DNA from: G963674505 sp964575975 | GTDB lineage: Bacteria; Desulfobacterota; Desulfobacteria; Desulfobacterales; SKZT01 | DNA length: 47,709 bases | Assembly: GCA_964575975.1 (NCBI GenBank) | Contig: CAZNTU010000016.1 | Span: 1 to 47,709, forward strand | Reading direction: 5' to 3' | Shown here: positions 33,958 to 42,709 of the stretch, piece by piece | How positions within the stretch are numbered: position 1 is the first letter of the stretch | Layout of the letters: every line of letters begins with the position of its first letter | Position numbers and translations under genes: made by a program | The notes under the pieces: model-generated | The model's database searches: none | What the model was told of the DNA's origin: nothing | What the model saw: only the letters and a program-made list of their open reading frames with translations

Positions 33958-35832
33958 ATGGCTTTTACCGGCTATTGGGCTGACGACTATATCGGCAAGA
34001 GAAAGGACATCGACGAGGCCATCGGCATGATCAGGTCGGGACAGCGGGTTTTCATAGGCTCCTATTGCGGAGAGCCGCAGTACCTTGTCAAGGGGCTTGC
34101 GGAACGCTCCCGCCGCCTTTCGGACATCGAAATCGTCAGACTCATGTCGGCCGAAACCACCCCTCTGACCACCATCGCGGACAAAACCAACGATCAAAGC
34201 CTGAACATCAGGTCGATTTATTTGGGTTCGGCAAAATCCGCGGAGCTGGCGAAAAACTTTCGTTTTTACACGCCGATGAACCTGTCGGAGGTTCCGCGTC
34301 TTTTTGCGACCAGGCTGATACCCATAAACGTGGCACTGATCCAGGTCGGCCCGCCGGACGATTTCGGCTGGATGAGCCTCGGGGTTTCCGTGGACGTCAC
34401 AATGGCGGCGGCCCGGTCGGCCGACGTCGTGATCGCCCAGGTCAACGGTCAGATGCCCACGGTCCTGGGCCAGAGCTTCATACACGTCAACGACGTCGAC
34501 GCGTTGGTCGAACACGACGAAGATCTCCTGACCATTGGATCGGTCCCGATTCCCGAGCGGTCCGACATGATCGGAAAGCACATAGCGAGGTTGATCGAGG
34601 ACGGCTCCACGCTGCAAATAGGATTGGACGCCGCCTCGCAGGCCACCAGTCTCGCCCTTTCGCAGAAAAACGACTTGGGCATCCACTCCCAGTTTCTGAC
34701 GGTGGATATGATGAGGCTCTATTCCCTCGGGGTCATCAACAACAAGAACAAGGGATTCAACAACGGGAAAATGGTGGCGGGATGCGCGGTGGGGACTCGC
34801 AATCTCTACGAATTTCTCGACAGGAACCCTGCCGTGGATTTCTACCCTTTCGACTATGTCAACGACATCGACATCGTTTCCAGGCACAACCGGATGGTTT
34901 CCATGAACGTGGCCCAGTACATGGATTTGACGGGACAGGTTTCCTGCGACGCCCAAGCCTACACCCTCTACGCCGGGGTTTCGGGAATACCGGACTTCGT
35001 CCGGGGCTCCAACCGTTGCAAGGACGGCAAATCGATCATCATGATGCACGCCACGACCCAGGACAGGAAACAAAGCCGTATCGTACCCCTGTTCGAAAGG
35101 ACCATCGTCACCATTCCGAGAGAAGACGTGCGCTGGGTGGTCACCGAGTACGGCGTGGCCAACCTGTTCGGGAAAAGCACCCAGGAAAGGGCGCTTGCCA
35201 TCATCAGCATCGCCCATCCGGATTTCAGGGAGGAACTTCTTAACGAAGCCAAGAAACTGGGAATGGTCGGCCACGAAAGAACCCTAGGCGAATCCGCCCG
35301 CGGCGTGTACCCGGTCCGGTTCGAGGAAGGGATCGAGATCGACGGGGAGAAGATTCTCTTTCGCCCCGCCAAGCAGGTCGACGAGAGAAGAATCCAGGAA
35401 CATTTTTACCACTTGGAAAAGACCGACGTCGTCTCCCGTTTTTTCCACGAAAAGACCCGATTCGTGCGCCAGGACGTGCAGGTCATGTTCCAGTTGGACT
35501 ACATCAACGACATGACCATTATCGGCCTCGTGGGTCAGTCGGGCTTCGAAAAGGTCGTCGCGGTCGGTTCCTATTACCTGGAACAGTCCAACAACACCGC
35601 CGAGGTCGCCTTTTCCGTAAGCAAGGAATATCAAGGCAAGGGGCTGGGAGGAATCCTGATCCGAAAGCTCGCGGAAATCGCCCGGGAAAACGGCATCGCC
35701 GGTCTTTTCGCGGTAACCAACCCCGGCAACAAAAGCATGATCAAGTTGTTCAGGAAGCTGCCGTATAAAGTCACGACGCAACTCGGCGACGATCTTTACC
35801 TCAGCTGCCGCTTCGACCAGCCCCTGGAATGA
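33958..35832 (+). CDS. Acetyl-CoA hydrolase/transferase family protein fused to a GNAT acetyltransferase domain
   Basis: A 624-residue two-part enzyme. Residues 1-460 are the CoA-transferase fold with family signatures VALIQVGPPDDFGWMSLGVS, VNGQMPTVLGQSFIHV and STLQIGLDAASQAT. At the position where 4-hydroxybutyrate CoA-transferase-type members have the catalytic Glu (HSE), this protein has Gln245 in GIHSQF. Residues 470-624 are a GNAT domain with the acetyl-CoA loop QGKGLG and NPGNKSMIKLF. Fused proteins of this kind are common in sulfate reducers and syntrophs; their exact reaction is unsettled. The ATG at 33958 has GGGAG upstream. It converges with the DUF362 gene with 15 bases between stops. 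Confidence 0.92.
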   Translation: MAFTGYWADDYIGKRKDIDEAIGMIRSGQRVFIGSYCGEPQYLVKGLAERSRRLSDIEIVRLMSAETTPLTTIADKTNDQSLNIRSIYLGSAKSAELAKNFRFYTPMNLSEVPRLFATRLIPINVALIQVGPPDDFGWMSLGVSVDVTMAAARSADVVIAQVNGQMPTVLGQSFIHVNDVDALVEHDEDLLTIGSVPIPERSDMIGKHIARLIEDGSTLQIGLDAASQATSLALSQKNDLGIHSQFLTVDMMRLYSLGVINNKNKGFNNGKMVAGCAVGTRNLYEFLDRNPAVDFYPFDYVNDIDIVSRHNRMVSMNVAQYMDLTGQVSCDAQAYTLYAGVSGIPDFVRGSNRCKDGKSIIMMHATTQDRKQSRIVPLFERTIVTIPREDVRWVVTEYGVANLFGKSTQERALAIISIAHPDFREELLNEAKKLGMVGHERTLGESARGVYPVRFEEGIEIDGEKILFRPAKQVDERRIQEHFYHLEKTDVVSRFFHEKTRFVRQDVQVMFQLDYINDMTIIGLVGQSGFEKVVAVGSYYLEQSNNTAEVAFSVSKEYQGKGLGGILIRKLAEIARENGIAGLFAVTNPGNKSMIKLFRKLPYKVTTQLGDDLYLSCRFDQPLE

Positions 35833-35847
35833 AAAAATCGTTTCGAT

Positions 35848-36954
35848 TCAGATTCGGATCAACTCGTATTCCCTGGTTCCCAACCCCAGCTTTTGGGCGT
35901 ATATCAACTGTAGCTCCCAGTCCACCTTGGGATAGAGGCCCCTGAACTTGTCCTCTCCCGGCCCCGTGTTGACCGAGAGACAGGAGCCGGGCAAGGCGGG
36001 TTGCGCGTTGACCAGGTCCGCGCAGGCCTGGTCGATCGCCACGGGATCGGTGGACGCGCACACGCCGATGTCGGCGACGACGGGCGCATCGCTGACAGGC
36101 ATGCAGTCGCAGGCCGGCGAGACGTCCGTGATAAAATTGACGTTGAAAACCTTGCCGCTTTTGTTCTTCAGGACGCCGAGAGTGTATTCGACCATGTTTT
36201 CCAGAAATTCCGGGATGGACTTGTTCCACTGGATTTGAATGGCCCCCCGCTCGCACATCAGGATGCATTCGCCGCAACCGATGCATTTTTCGGGGTCTAT
36301 CCTCGCTTTTTTCTCGACCAAGGAAAGCGCCTTTCGGGAACACCTGAGCACGCATTCCCCGCACCCCTTGCACTTTTTCCTCGCAACCTGGGGACTCAAT
36401 CCGGAATGCTGGGCCATCTTTCCCTTGCGAGAGGCGCAACCCATGCCCAAGTTTTTTATCGCCCCGCCGAATCCGGAAAGCTCGTGGCCCTTGAAATGCG
36501 CCACGGAAACCAAAGCGTCGGCCTCCACGATTTCCGTGCCGATATAAACCTCCTTGAATCTCTTTCGATTGATTTTCACGGCCGTTTCGGTGCCCCCCCT
36601 GAGACCGTCCGCGATCACCAGGGGCGCATCGACCACGGAGTAGGCGAAACCGTTTTGAATCGCCGTGATCAAATGGCGGGGCGAATCGCTCCTCGTTCCC
36701 GCGTAAAGCGTGTTGGCGTCCGTCAGAAAGGGAACGCCGCCCAAGTCCTTGATCGTCTCCACGATCTTCCGAACATGGACCGGCCTGATGAAAGCCGTAT
36801 TGCCAAGTTCGCCGAAATGAATCTTCACCGCGGCAAGATCCCTCTTCGCGATCACGTCCGATATTCCCGCCGTTTCCATCAGCCGCCGGAGCTTGGCCGG
36901 AAAATTTTCCTTGACCGTGGCTCTCATGTCGATGAAATAGACTCTGCTTTTCAT
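35848..36954 (-). CDS. DUF362 protein with two 4Fe-4S clusters
   Basis: A 368-residue cytoplasmic iron-sulfur protein. The DUF362 part surrounds a central ferredoxin module with CKGCGECVLRC and CIGCGECILMC (near residues 195-235), each a complete 4Fe-4S motif. The flanking sequence has GGVPFLTDANTLYAGTR and HFKGHELSGFGGAIKNLGMGCASR, typical of the family. The C-terminal half has more cysteines (CDCMP, CAS). The ATG at 36954 has GGAGGAG. The YkgJ-type gene starts divergently 133 bases away. The role of DUF362 proteins is not established, although they are abundant in anaerobes. Confidence 0.9.
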   Translation of the reverse strand: MKSRVYFIDMRATVKENFPAKLRRLMETAGISDVIAKRDLAAVKIHFGELGNTAFIRPVHVRKIVETIKDLGGVPFLTDANTLYAGTRSDSPRHLITAIQNGFAYSVVDAPLVIADGLRGGTETAVKINRKRFKEVYIGTEIVEADALVSVAHFKGHELSGFGGAIKNLGMGCASRKGKMAQHSGLSPQVARKKCKGCGECVLRCSRKALSLVEKKARIDPEKCIGCGECILMCERGAIQIQWNKSIPEFLENMVEYTLGVLKNKSGKVFNVNFITDVSPACDCMPVSDAPVVADIGVCASTDPVAIDQACADLVNAQPALPGSCLSVNTGPGEDKFRGLYPKVDWELQLIYAQKLGLGTREYELIRI

Positions 36955-37023
36955 ATTCTCCTCCGAAACAATCGATATCGATCATCAAAGATGACTTTTC
37001 GCGCCAAAAGTGAAAATAACTGG

Positions 37024-37052
37024 TTGCGTCCGGTCAAGTCAAGAACTATAAA
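37024..37052 (+). promoter_or_regulatory. Weak sigma-70-like promoter
   Basis: TTGCGT (37024-37029) and TATAAA (37047-37052) are separated by 17 bases, 36 bases before the TTG start of the YkgJ-type gene. The -10 is good, the -35 poor. Confidence 0.35.
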
Positions 37053-37087
37053 TCCTGTTTTCGGTCAACTTAAAGGAGGATGCAGGA

Positions 37088-37795
37088 TTGAACCTTGAAA
37101 GAAAACTCGCGGCGCTGGTGGCGATCTACCGAATCTACGAGGAATTCGTCGGTCGATTCAGACTCGCGTGCGAAAAAAACTGCGCGTCGTGCTGCACGTG
37201 CAACGTCACGGCCACCACGCTGGAAGCCTACTATCTGCTCGAGAACGTAGCGACGGAAAACGGCGGGCGGCTTTCGGAAACGGAAATCGGGAACAGGATT
37301 GCCACAGCCCCCGGACAACGATTCCGTCCGGCATTGACCTTCAACCGGATCGCGGCTCTTTGCGCCAAGGGCGAGGAAATACCCGACGAACATTGCGATC
37401 CCTCGTGGGGACGGTGCCCGTTCCTGGAAAACGAACAATGCGTGTTCTATCTTAATAGACCGTTCGGATGCAGATGCATGTCGTCTCTGAACAGGTGTTC
37501 CGAAACGGGCTTCGCCGAAATGCCCCCGCTGATGATGAGCGTCAACGATGTTTTCATGCAGGTCGTCGAGCACTTGGACGAGGACGGTTTTTCCGGAAAT
37601 CTCACGGATGTCCTCGAGTGGATGTCCGACGAATCCAATCGAGGCAAATACGAGAAAGGCGCGCGAAGAGAAGACGCGAAAAGGCTCGCGCCCAATTCTC
37701 CCATGCCGGCGCTCATGGTGCCTCCGGAACACAGGAAATTGGTCGAACCGATTTGGGTCGCGCTGCGCAAGGCGGCGATGGGAGTTGGGCAGTAG
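37088..37795 (+). CDS. YkgJ/Fe-S oxidoreductase-type cysteine-cluster protein
   Basis: A 235-residue protein of the YkgJ zinc- or iron-chelating family. The N-terminal cluster reads CEKNCASCCTC (Cys28, 32, 35, 36, 38), and the second half has CPF, CVFYLNRPFGCRC and NRCSE. The family coordinates a metal cluster of uncertain type and has no firm reaction. The TTG at 37088 is preferred because AAAGGAGG lies seven bases upstream. No export signal is visible. It is divergent from the DUF362 ferredoxin and converges with the amidohydrolase gene. Confidence 0.85.
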   Translation: MNLERKLAALVAIYRIYEEFVGRFRLACEKNCASCCTCNVTATTLEAYYLLENVATENGGRLSETEIGNRIATAPGQRFRPALTFNRIAALCAKGEEIPDEHCDPSWGRCPFLENEQCVFYLNRPFGCRCMSSLNRCSETGFAEMPPLMMSVNDVFMQVVEHLDEDGFSGNLTDVLEWMSDESNRGKYEKGARREDAKRLAPNSPMPALMVPPEHRKLVEPIWVALRKAAMGVGQ

Positions 37796-37832
37796 GGACC
37801 AGTGTTCAGCAGACCACCGAACCACTTACCCC

Positions 37833-38672
37833 CTAAATCCCCAACAATCTCCTCGCGTTCCCCCCGCAAATCGCCTCTCTGTCGGCTCCGGTCACTCCGG
37901 ATTCGTCCAGTTCCTGGAAATATCTGGAGGGTTTCAACAGGGGAAAATCGGTCCCCAGCAATATCTTTTCCGACCCCGCGAGCTTAAGCGCGACCGGATA
38001 GACATCCGCTTCGTAAAGAAAGGGAGAGGCGGCCGTGTCGAACCAGACATTTTTCAGAACATCCTTCACCTCTTTCTTGAGAAGTCTGTAGAAAAAGACG
38101 CCCCCGCCCCAGTGGGCCAGGACGATCTTGTTCTCGGGAAACCGTCTGGCCATTTCGTAAATCTGTTCCGTCTTGATGGGGGCCTTTCCCGGATAGACGT
38201 GTCCTATCGGTTCGTTGGTGTGAACCAGGACCGGGAGGTCCCTTTCGCGACACAGGTCCATCACCGGAGCAAGCATGGACAGACAGCTTCGGTCGATTCC
38301 AGACTCGTAGAACGCAAGTTCGCCCACGCCCGAAAGGCCGCTTTCGACGCATCTTTCGGCCTCCTTTTCGGCCGATGGCGAGGCGAGGTCGAAACAAGCG
38401 AATCCTATCAATCGGCCGGGATGTCTCGAGACAGCTTCCAAGATATAGTCGTTGTGCATTTTAAACGTATCCGCGTTTCGCCAGGGAAATCCAAACACCA
38501 CGGAAATGTCCACGCCTTGCTCGTCCATGGTTCGGACAATTTCGTCCGCGCCGGCAAGCCTCGATTTCGGCGACTCGTAAAGAAGTCGGAACGCCGATTC
38601 TCCGTCGAAAAAATCCTCTCGTCGCATTCTGACGGAATTCGGAAAAAGATGGGTGTGAAAATCGATTATCAT
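37833..38672 (-). CDS. Amidohydrolase 2 (TIM-barrel metal-dependent hydrolase)
   Basis: A 279-residue cytoplasmic hydrolase or decarboxylase of the amidohydrolase-2 group. Metal ligands are visible as IDFHTHLF (His6, His8), a VLVHTNEP segment, KIVLAHWGGGVFF and LLGTDFP near the C-terminus, the usual order. The substrate cannot be read from sequence. The ATG at 38672 has AAAGGA eight bases upstream, so the longer frame to 38795 is rejected. It is divergent from the pyruvate-kinase-domain gene, about 145 bases away. Confidence 0.9.
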   Translation of the reverse strand: MIIDFHTHLFPNSVRMRREDFFDGESAFRLLYESPKSRLAGADEIVRTMDEQGVDISVVFGFPWRNADTFKMHNDYILEAVSRHPGRLIGFACFDLASPSAEKEAERCVESGLSGVGELAFYESGIDRSCLSMLAPVMDLCRERDLPVLVHTNEPIGHVYPGKAPIKTEQIYEMARRFPENKIVLAHWGGGVFFYRLLKKEVKDVLKNVWFDTAASPFLYEADVYPVALKLAGSEKILLGTDFPLLKPSRYFQELDESGVTGADREAICGGNARRLLGI

Positions 38673-38818
38673 TGAAAACATCCTTTCTTTTCGTAACTTT
38701 TCGGGCACTGGAATTTGCGCGATCGGCGACGGCGCGAAATTCGACGGTTGACTCGAATAAAATTCCATATACAATATCCGTTCGTTTTTCAACAAACCGT
38801 TTGAAAAAAGGAGGCCTC

Positions 38819-39367
38819 ATGTATTTCGAAAAGCCGGGAAAGGACAATACCCAACAAACGTTGAAGGTTGCGGCCGAAAGAGGCCGGGAGCTGGGGATAG
38901 ACGAGATGGTTTTGGCGACCACTTCGGGAGCGACCGCCTACCGCGCGCTGGAAATCTGCGGAGGTTTCAAAATCACGGCGGTGACGTACCATTGCGGTTT
39001 CAGGGAACCCTTTCGGATGGTCATGACCGAGGAGGTCCGGACGGACCTGGAAAAGGAGGGCGTGAAAATTGTCGTGGCCACCCACGCGCTTTCGGGAGTC
39101 GAAAGATCGATAGCGAAAAAATACACCGGAAGCTACCCGGTGCTTTTGATCGCCGATACGCTGAGGCTTTTCGGGCAGGGATTGAAGGTTGCGGTAGAGG
39201 TTTCCATCATGGCTGCGGACTCGGGCGCCCTGTCCGGGAAGGACATTGTCTCCGTGGGCGGTACCGCCAATGGGGCCGACTCGGCGCTCGTCTTGAAACC
39301 GGCGGGCCAATCGGATTTTTTCGACCTCAAAATTCGCGAAATCGTATGCAAGCCGCGAAATTTTTAA
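38819..39367 (+). CDS. Stand-alone pyruvate kinase alpha/beta (C-terminal) domain protein
   Basis: A 182-residue protein corresponding to the regulatory C-terminal domain of pyruvate kinase, without the catalytic barrel. It shows MVLATTSGATAYRAL, FKITAVTYHCGF and the long SIAKKYTGSYPVLLIADTLRLFGQGLKVAVEV. Such single-domain proteins occur in several anaerobes and have no proven role; binding of a phosphorylated ligand is a guess. The ATG at 38819 has AAAAAGGAGG at ideal spacing. The trmL gene begins inside its last 22 bases, which points to one transcript and translational coupling. Confidence 0.85.
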   Translation: MYFEKPGKDNTQQTLKVAAERGRELGIDEMVLATTSGATAYRALEICGGFKITAVTYHCGFREPFRMVMTEEVRTDLEKEGVKIVVATHALSGVERSIAKKYTGSYPVLLIADTLRLFGQGLKVAVEVSIMAADSGALSGKDIVSVGGTANGADSALVLKPAGQSDFFDLKIREIVCKPRNF

Positions 39368-39897
39368 CTTCCGACAGCGTGGCCAGGAAACCCGGCACCT
39401 TGCCGCGAAATTCCGAAAAAGAAAGGCATGTCGTCCTCTTAGCCCCCGAAGTCCACTGGAACACGGGCAACATAGGACGCACATGCCTTGGCGCGGGAGC
39501 GCGCCTGCATTTGATCAAGCCCTTGGGGTTTTCTCTCGACGACAAGCACGTAAAGCGGGCCGGCCTGGATTATTGGGATCGCGTCAAGCCGACGGTGTGG
39601 GAGGATTTTCGATCGTTCGCCGAAGGGATGAAGCCCGGGAGGAACGAAGTGGCGCTGTTCTCGAAAAACGCCGCAAAAACGTTCTGGTCAATGGACCGTC
39701 CCGACCGCCTTTTTCTGGTGTTCGGTTCCGAAACGCGCGGAATCCCCGCGGAAATTTCCGGTCTTTACCCCGATGCAAGCTACCATATCCCCATCACAAA
39801 AGACATCAGGTGCCTGAATCTGAGCACGGCCGTCGGAATCGCCCTGTACGAGAGCATCAGAACCTTCGACCCGCCGAACGAATGGACCTGCGGATAA
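39346..39897 (+). CDS. trmL: tRNA (cytidine(34)-2'-O)-methyltransferase
   Basis: A 183-residue SpoU-class knotted methyltransferase that methylates the 2'-OH of the wobble base of certain leucine tRNAs. Signatures are EVHWNTGNIGRTC (motif 1), FGSETRGIP (motif 2) and DIRCLNLSTAVGIALYE (motif 3), all intact. A 25-residue N-terminal extension precedes the domain if the ATG at 39346 is used; that start overlaps the upstream gene by 22 bases and lacks a clear ribosome site, so a later TTG near residue 19 could be the true start. The family assignment is firm. Confidence 0.92.
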   Translation: MQAAKFLTSDSVARKPGTLPRNSEKERHVVLLAPEVHWNTGNIGRTCLGAGARLHLIKPLGFSLDDKHVKRAGLDYWDRVKPTVWEDFRSFAEGMKPGRNEVALFSKNAAKTFWSMDRPDRLFLVFGSETRGIPAEISGLYPDASYHIPITKDIRCLNLSTAVGIALYESIRTFDPPNEWTCG

Positions 39898-40025
39898 CAC
39901 CGTTGAAAAACGCGTCGTCTTCGAACTGCGGATAACGCTCTTTAGCTATGGAGAAATTAATTGACGCCGTAAGAGCCAAGCTGCTCGACGAGGTGAACCA
40001 AAGTGCGAAAAACGCCGCATGAAAC

Positions 40026-40280
40026 CTAATTTTCTTGCCTGGAAATCGAGAGGGGGTTTTCAAGGAGATAAACGATCAGTTCGAACGTGAAGTCGTCGAT
40101 CAGATCGGCGCGCCAGCCCAACGAATTGAGCCTCCTGTTCAATTTGGCCCCGCGAGGATCGCGACTGCTTTCCACGATTCGGGACACATCCTTGATTAAA
40201 AGGGGGATTTCGACCGGCCGCAACCCTTTTTTGCACAAACGCGCGGTCAACTTGCCGTATATTTCTTTCATTTTGTTCAC
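40026..40280 (-). CDS. Small hypothetical protein
   Basis: An 84-residue soluble protein that I do not recognise. It is rich in Leu, Arg and Ile, and two or three helices are likely (KMKEIYGKLTARLCKKGL and IDDFTFELIVYLLEN). The start may be GTG at 40280 or the in-frame ATG at 40271. Neither has a strong ribosome site. It lies 128 bases from trmL and points toward it. Composition looks protein-like. Confidence 0.5.
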   Translation of the reverse strand: MNKMKEIYGKLTARLCKKGLRPVEIPLLIKDVSRIVESSRDPRGAKLNRRLNSLGWRADLIDDFTFELIVYLLENPLSISRQEN

Positions 40281-40584
40281 CGTTTCCCGCCGATCAATTC
40301 ATTTTTGCGTGACGTAAAAAGATCGAATCGCCGTATACTTTAGCATTGCAAATCCGATGTTTTCTTTCAATCGGGATTTCCCTGAAATCGAAAGACAAAA
40401 AACGCAGAATAATTGTAGGGCATTACCAGATTTCCAACGCCCCTACGGGTTATCGATAAACGTGTCGGAGGGATGGCTTCGAAATAGAATGCGCGGCCGG
40501 AACGAAAATCAAGCCGTCGTCATTTCTGCAGGAAGCGCTCCGCCACCGTGGAAGGCGGCGCTAACATCCATTGGGGGAATTTCT
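40281..40584. other. Intergenic region with a dispersed repeat
   Basis: About 300 bases downstream of prmA. It contains the 23-base element 40541-40563 and an imperfect palindrome whose arms GTAGGG (40415-40420) and CCCTAC (40441-40446) flank about 20 bases. Both look like mobile intergenic repeats. I see no gene. Confidence 0.45.
40541..40563. repeat. Second copy of the 26753 element (partial)
   Basis: In reverse orientation this 23-base stretch matches 26756-26778 at 22 positions, with flanks diverged. It lies just beyond the prmA stop. Confidence 0.7.
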
Positions 40585-41553
40585 CTACGGAGCGGCTCCG
40601 CCCACACTCGAAGCCTTCCCGACGGCGCGCGCCGCCCGTTTCCTTGACGCGATCGCAGCCCATTTCTCCTCGACCGCGCACTCGACGACCTCCAAGCCTT
40701 GCTTCTCCATTTTTTCGAGGACGGGCTTCAAGTTCTCCTCGATTATCCCCGAGGCGATAAAAACCCCGTTTTCGGCCATCAGAGCGGGCAAGGAATCCAA
40801 AAGGCGAACGATCACCTCCGAAAGTATGTTGGCGGCAATCACGTCGAATTTTCCCTTCACTCCATTCGCCAAGTCGGCGACCGCCAAATGGAACCGGCCG
40901 CGCTTCAATCCGTTCAGTTCCAAGTTTTTTCCGGCGATCTCGACCGCAGTCTCGTCCCGGTCGGTCCCCGCGAGCTTGCCGGCCCCCAAGCGCCAGGCGG
41001 CCATCATCAGAATCCCGGACCCCGTGCCCACGTCGAGGAAAGAATCGCCCTTTTTGACGAACTTCTCGAGCAGCCGGACGCAGTTGGCCGTGGTCGGATG
41101 GGTTCCGGTCCCGAAAGCCATTCCGGGGTCTATCTCCAGGACGATCTCTTCGGGTCCCGCTGCGTAGTCCCGCCAAGTGGGCTTGACCACGATTCGGTCT
41201 CCTATCTTTTTCGGCTTGAAATATTTTTTCCAGGAATTGGACCAATCCTCCTCGTCGATGGTCTTGTAAACCACTCGTACATCGACCTTCCCATCGGTTT
41301 TCAAACCGGAAAGCCTTTCTTCCAAAAGCCTGATCCGGTTTTCCGTCCGGGGAGTTTCTGGAAAATAACCGGAAACGGCGAAAAAATCGGGCGGAGTCGG
41401 CGCGTCCGGATCCCAGCCCTCCTGCGGCTCCGTCCAAGGCTCCTCGATCGCCACGCCCTTGGTCTCCAACTCGATGAACATGTCCGCGACGACTTCCATA
41501 ATCGGTAAAGGCTGTTCCGCCTCCACGAAAACTTTGGCTTCGATCCATCTCAT
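40585..41553 (-). CDS. prmA: Ribosomal protein L11 methyltransferase
   Basis: A 322-residue SAM-dependent enzyme that trimethylates ribosomal protein L11. The N-terminal substrate domain (1-110) is followed by EEDWSNSWKKYFKP, a PrmA hallmark, then GMAFGTGTHPTT, the SAM motif FLDVGTGSGILMMAA and IAANIL. The ATG at 41553 overlaps the TGA of the upstream radical SAM gene (ATGA), with AAGGA upstream, so translation is coupled. The C-terminal tail past about 300 is Ala-rich and not conserved. The frame that extends upstream is not used. Confidence 0.94.
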   Translation of the reverse strand: MRWIEAKVFVEAEQPLPIMEVVADMFIELETKGVAIEEPWTEPQEGWDPDAPTPPDFFAVSGYFPETPRTENRIRLLEERLSGLKTDGKVDVRVVYKTIDEEDWSNSWKKYFKPKKIGDRIVVKPTWRDYAAGPEEIVLEIDPGMAFGTGTHPTTANCVRLLEKFVKKGDSFLDVGTGSGILMMAAWRLGAGKLAGTDRDETAVEIAGKNLELNGLKRGRFHLAVADLANGVKGKFDVIAANILSEVIVRLLDSLPALMAENGVFIASGIIEENLKPVLEKMEKQGLEVVECAVEEKWAAIASRKRAARAVGKASSVGGAAP

Positions 41554-42482
41554 GATTCGGATTCCTTCTTCGACTGCGAACAAAGTCTGCCTTGCCATGT
41601 GTTTCTTGTCTCGAGGGCTTGCCGGATCATGGCGAGGTTCTTGCTCTTTTCCAGCGCCCATCGCGGCGCGACAAGCTCCTCCGGATGCGGGTCTCCGGTC
41701 AGGCGCTGAACGACCGTGCCGGGAGGCAGCAGCTCCAGGAAGTCGCAGACGGCATCGACGTATTGCTCCCGCGACAGGCATCGGTAAGCGCCCCCCCTGT
41801 ACATGTCCGCCAGCGCGGTGTTCTCCACGACATACAGCAAGTGAAGCTTGACGCCGTCGATTTCGAGTCTCGCAAGCTCGCGCGCTGTATGAAGCATATC
41901 GTCCTTGGTTTCCCCCGGAAGCCCCAGAATCGCGTGGGCGCAAATTTGAATTCCCATTCCTTTCGTCATGTTCACCGCCTGTTCGAAACACGCGAAATCG
42001 TGCCCCCGGTTGATCTTTTTCAATGTTTCGTCGTTGGCGGTTTGCAGTCCGTACTCGATCCACACGAGACAGTCTTTCGCATACTTCGACAGCAAGGACA
42101 GTATGCGTTCGTCGATGCAATCGGGGCGTGTGCCGATGGAAAGTCCGACGACGTCATCCACGGAAAGGGCCTCCTCGTAAATCCGTTTCAACCGCTCGAA
42201 CGGCCCGTACGTGTTGGTGTAGGATTGAAAGTACGCGACGAACTTTTTCGCCTTGTATTTTTTCGACAGGGCGATTTTCCCGTTTGCCAATTGGTCCCGG
42301 ACGGACAGCCCGCGGCTGAATGCCCCCGTGCCGGAACCTCTCCGATTGCAGTACGCGCATCCTCCGGTCGAAACGGTCCCGTCGCGATTGGGGCAGGAAA
42401 GGCCCGCGTCCACGCTGATCTTTTGCACCCTGCACCCGAATTTTTCGCGAAGATAGCCGTTTAAATCCCTGTATCGTTCCAT
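41550..42482 (-). CDS. TIGR01212-family radical SAM protein (YhcC-like)
   Basis: A 310-residue radical SAM protein. Its cluster cysteines come as CPNRDGTVSTGGCAYC, the spacing typical of the TIGR01212/YhcC group. Other family markers are YFQSYTNTYGP, VVGLSIGTRPDCID, IEYGLQTAND and ICAHAILGLPGET. The group has no settled substrate, although a tRNA or related modification role is often suspected. The ATG at 42482 has AAGGACG upstream, so the longer frame to 42590 is rejected. It is coupled to prmA and divergent from mnmG, 227 bases away, so three translation-related genes sit together. Confidence 0.93.
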   Translation of the reverse strand: MERYRDLNGYLREKFGCRVQKISVDAGLSCPNRDGTVSTGGCAYCNRRGSGTGAFSRGLSVRDQLANGKIALSKKYKAKKFVAYFQSYTNTYGPFERLKRIYEEALSVDDVVGLSIGTRPDCIDERILSLLSKYAKDCLVWIEYGLQTANDETLKKINRGHDFACFEQAVNMTKGMGIQICAHAILGLPGETKDDMLHTARELARLEIDGVKLHLLYVVENTALADMYRGGAYRCLSREQYVDAVCDFLELLPPGTVVQRLTGDPHPEELVAPRWALEKSKNLAMIRQALETRNTWQGRLCSQSKKESES

Positions 42483-42709
42483 CTGATTTCGTCCTTGGAA
42501 AAGTTTCGAAGCTACAACATTGTTCCCGGTTTGCGAAATGCAATACTTCAAAAATCGCGCTTTCGCAATATCAAAAGAGTGTACAATCACCTCGCGATAA
42601 TTTATAGTGTCGGGTTGAATTCAAGGTGGAACGGCTCGAAAGGAATCGGGCGAAGGCGGGGGCGTCGAGAGGAGCGGCTCTGCGGAAGTTTGCAGGAGTG
42701 TTTTGAAAA

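Noticed and set aside
39948..40022. 24-codon ORF MEKLIDAVRAKLLDEVNQSA...
   Set aside because: Protein-like but very short and without a ribosome site; cannot be supported.
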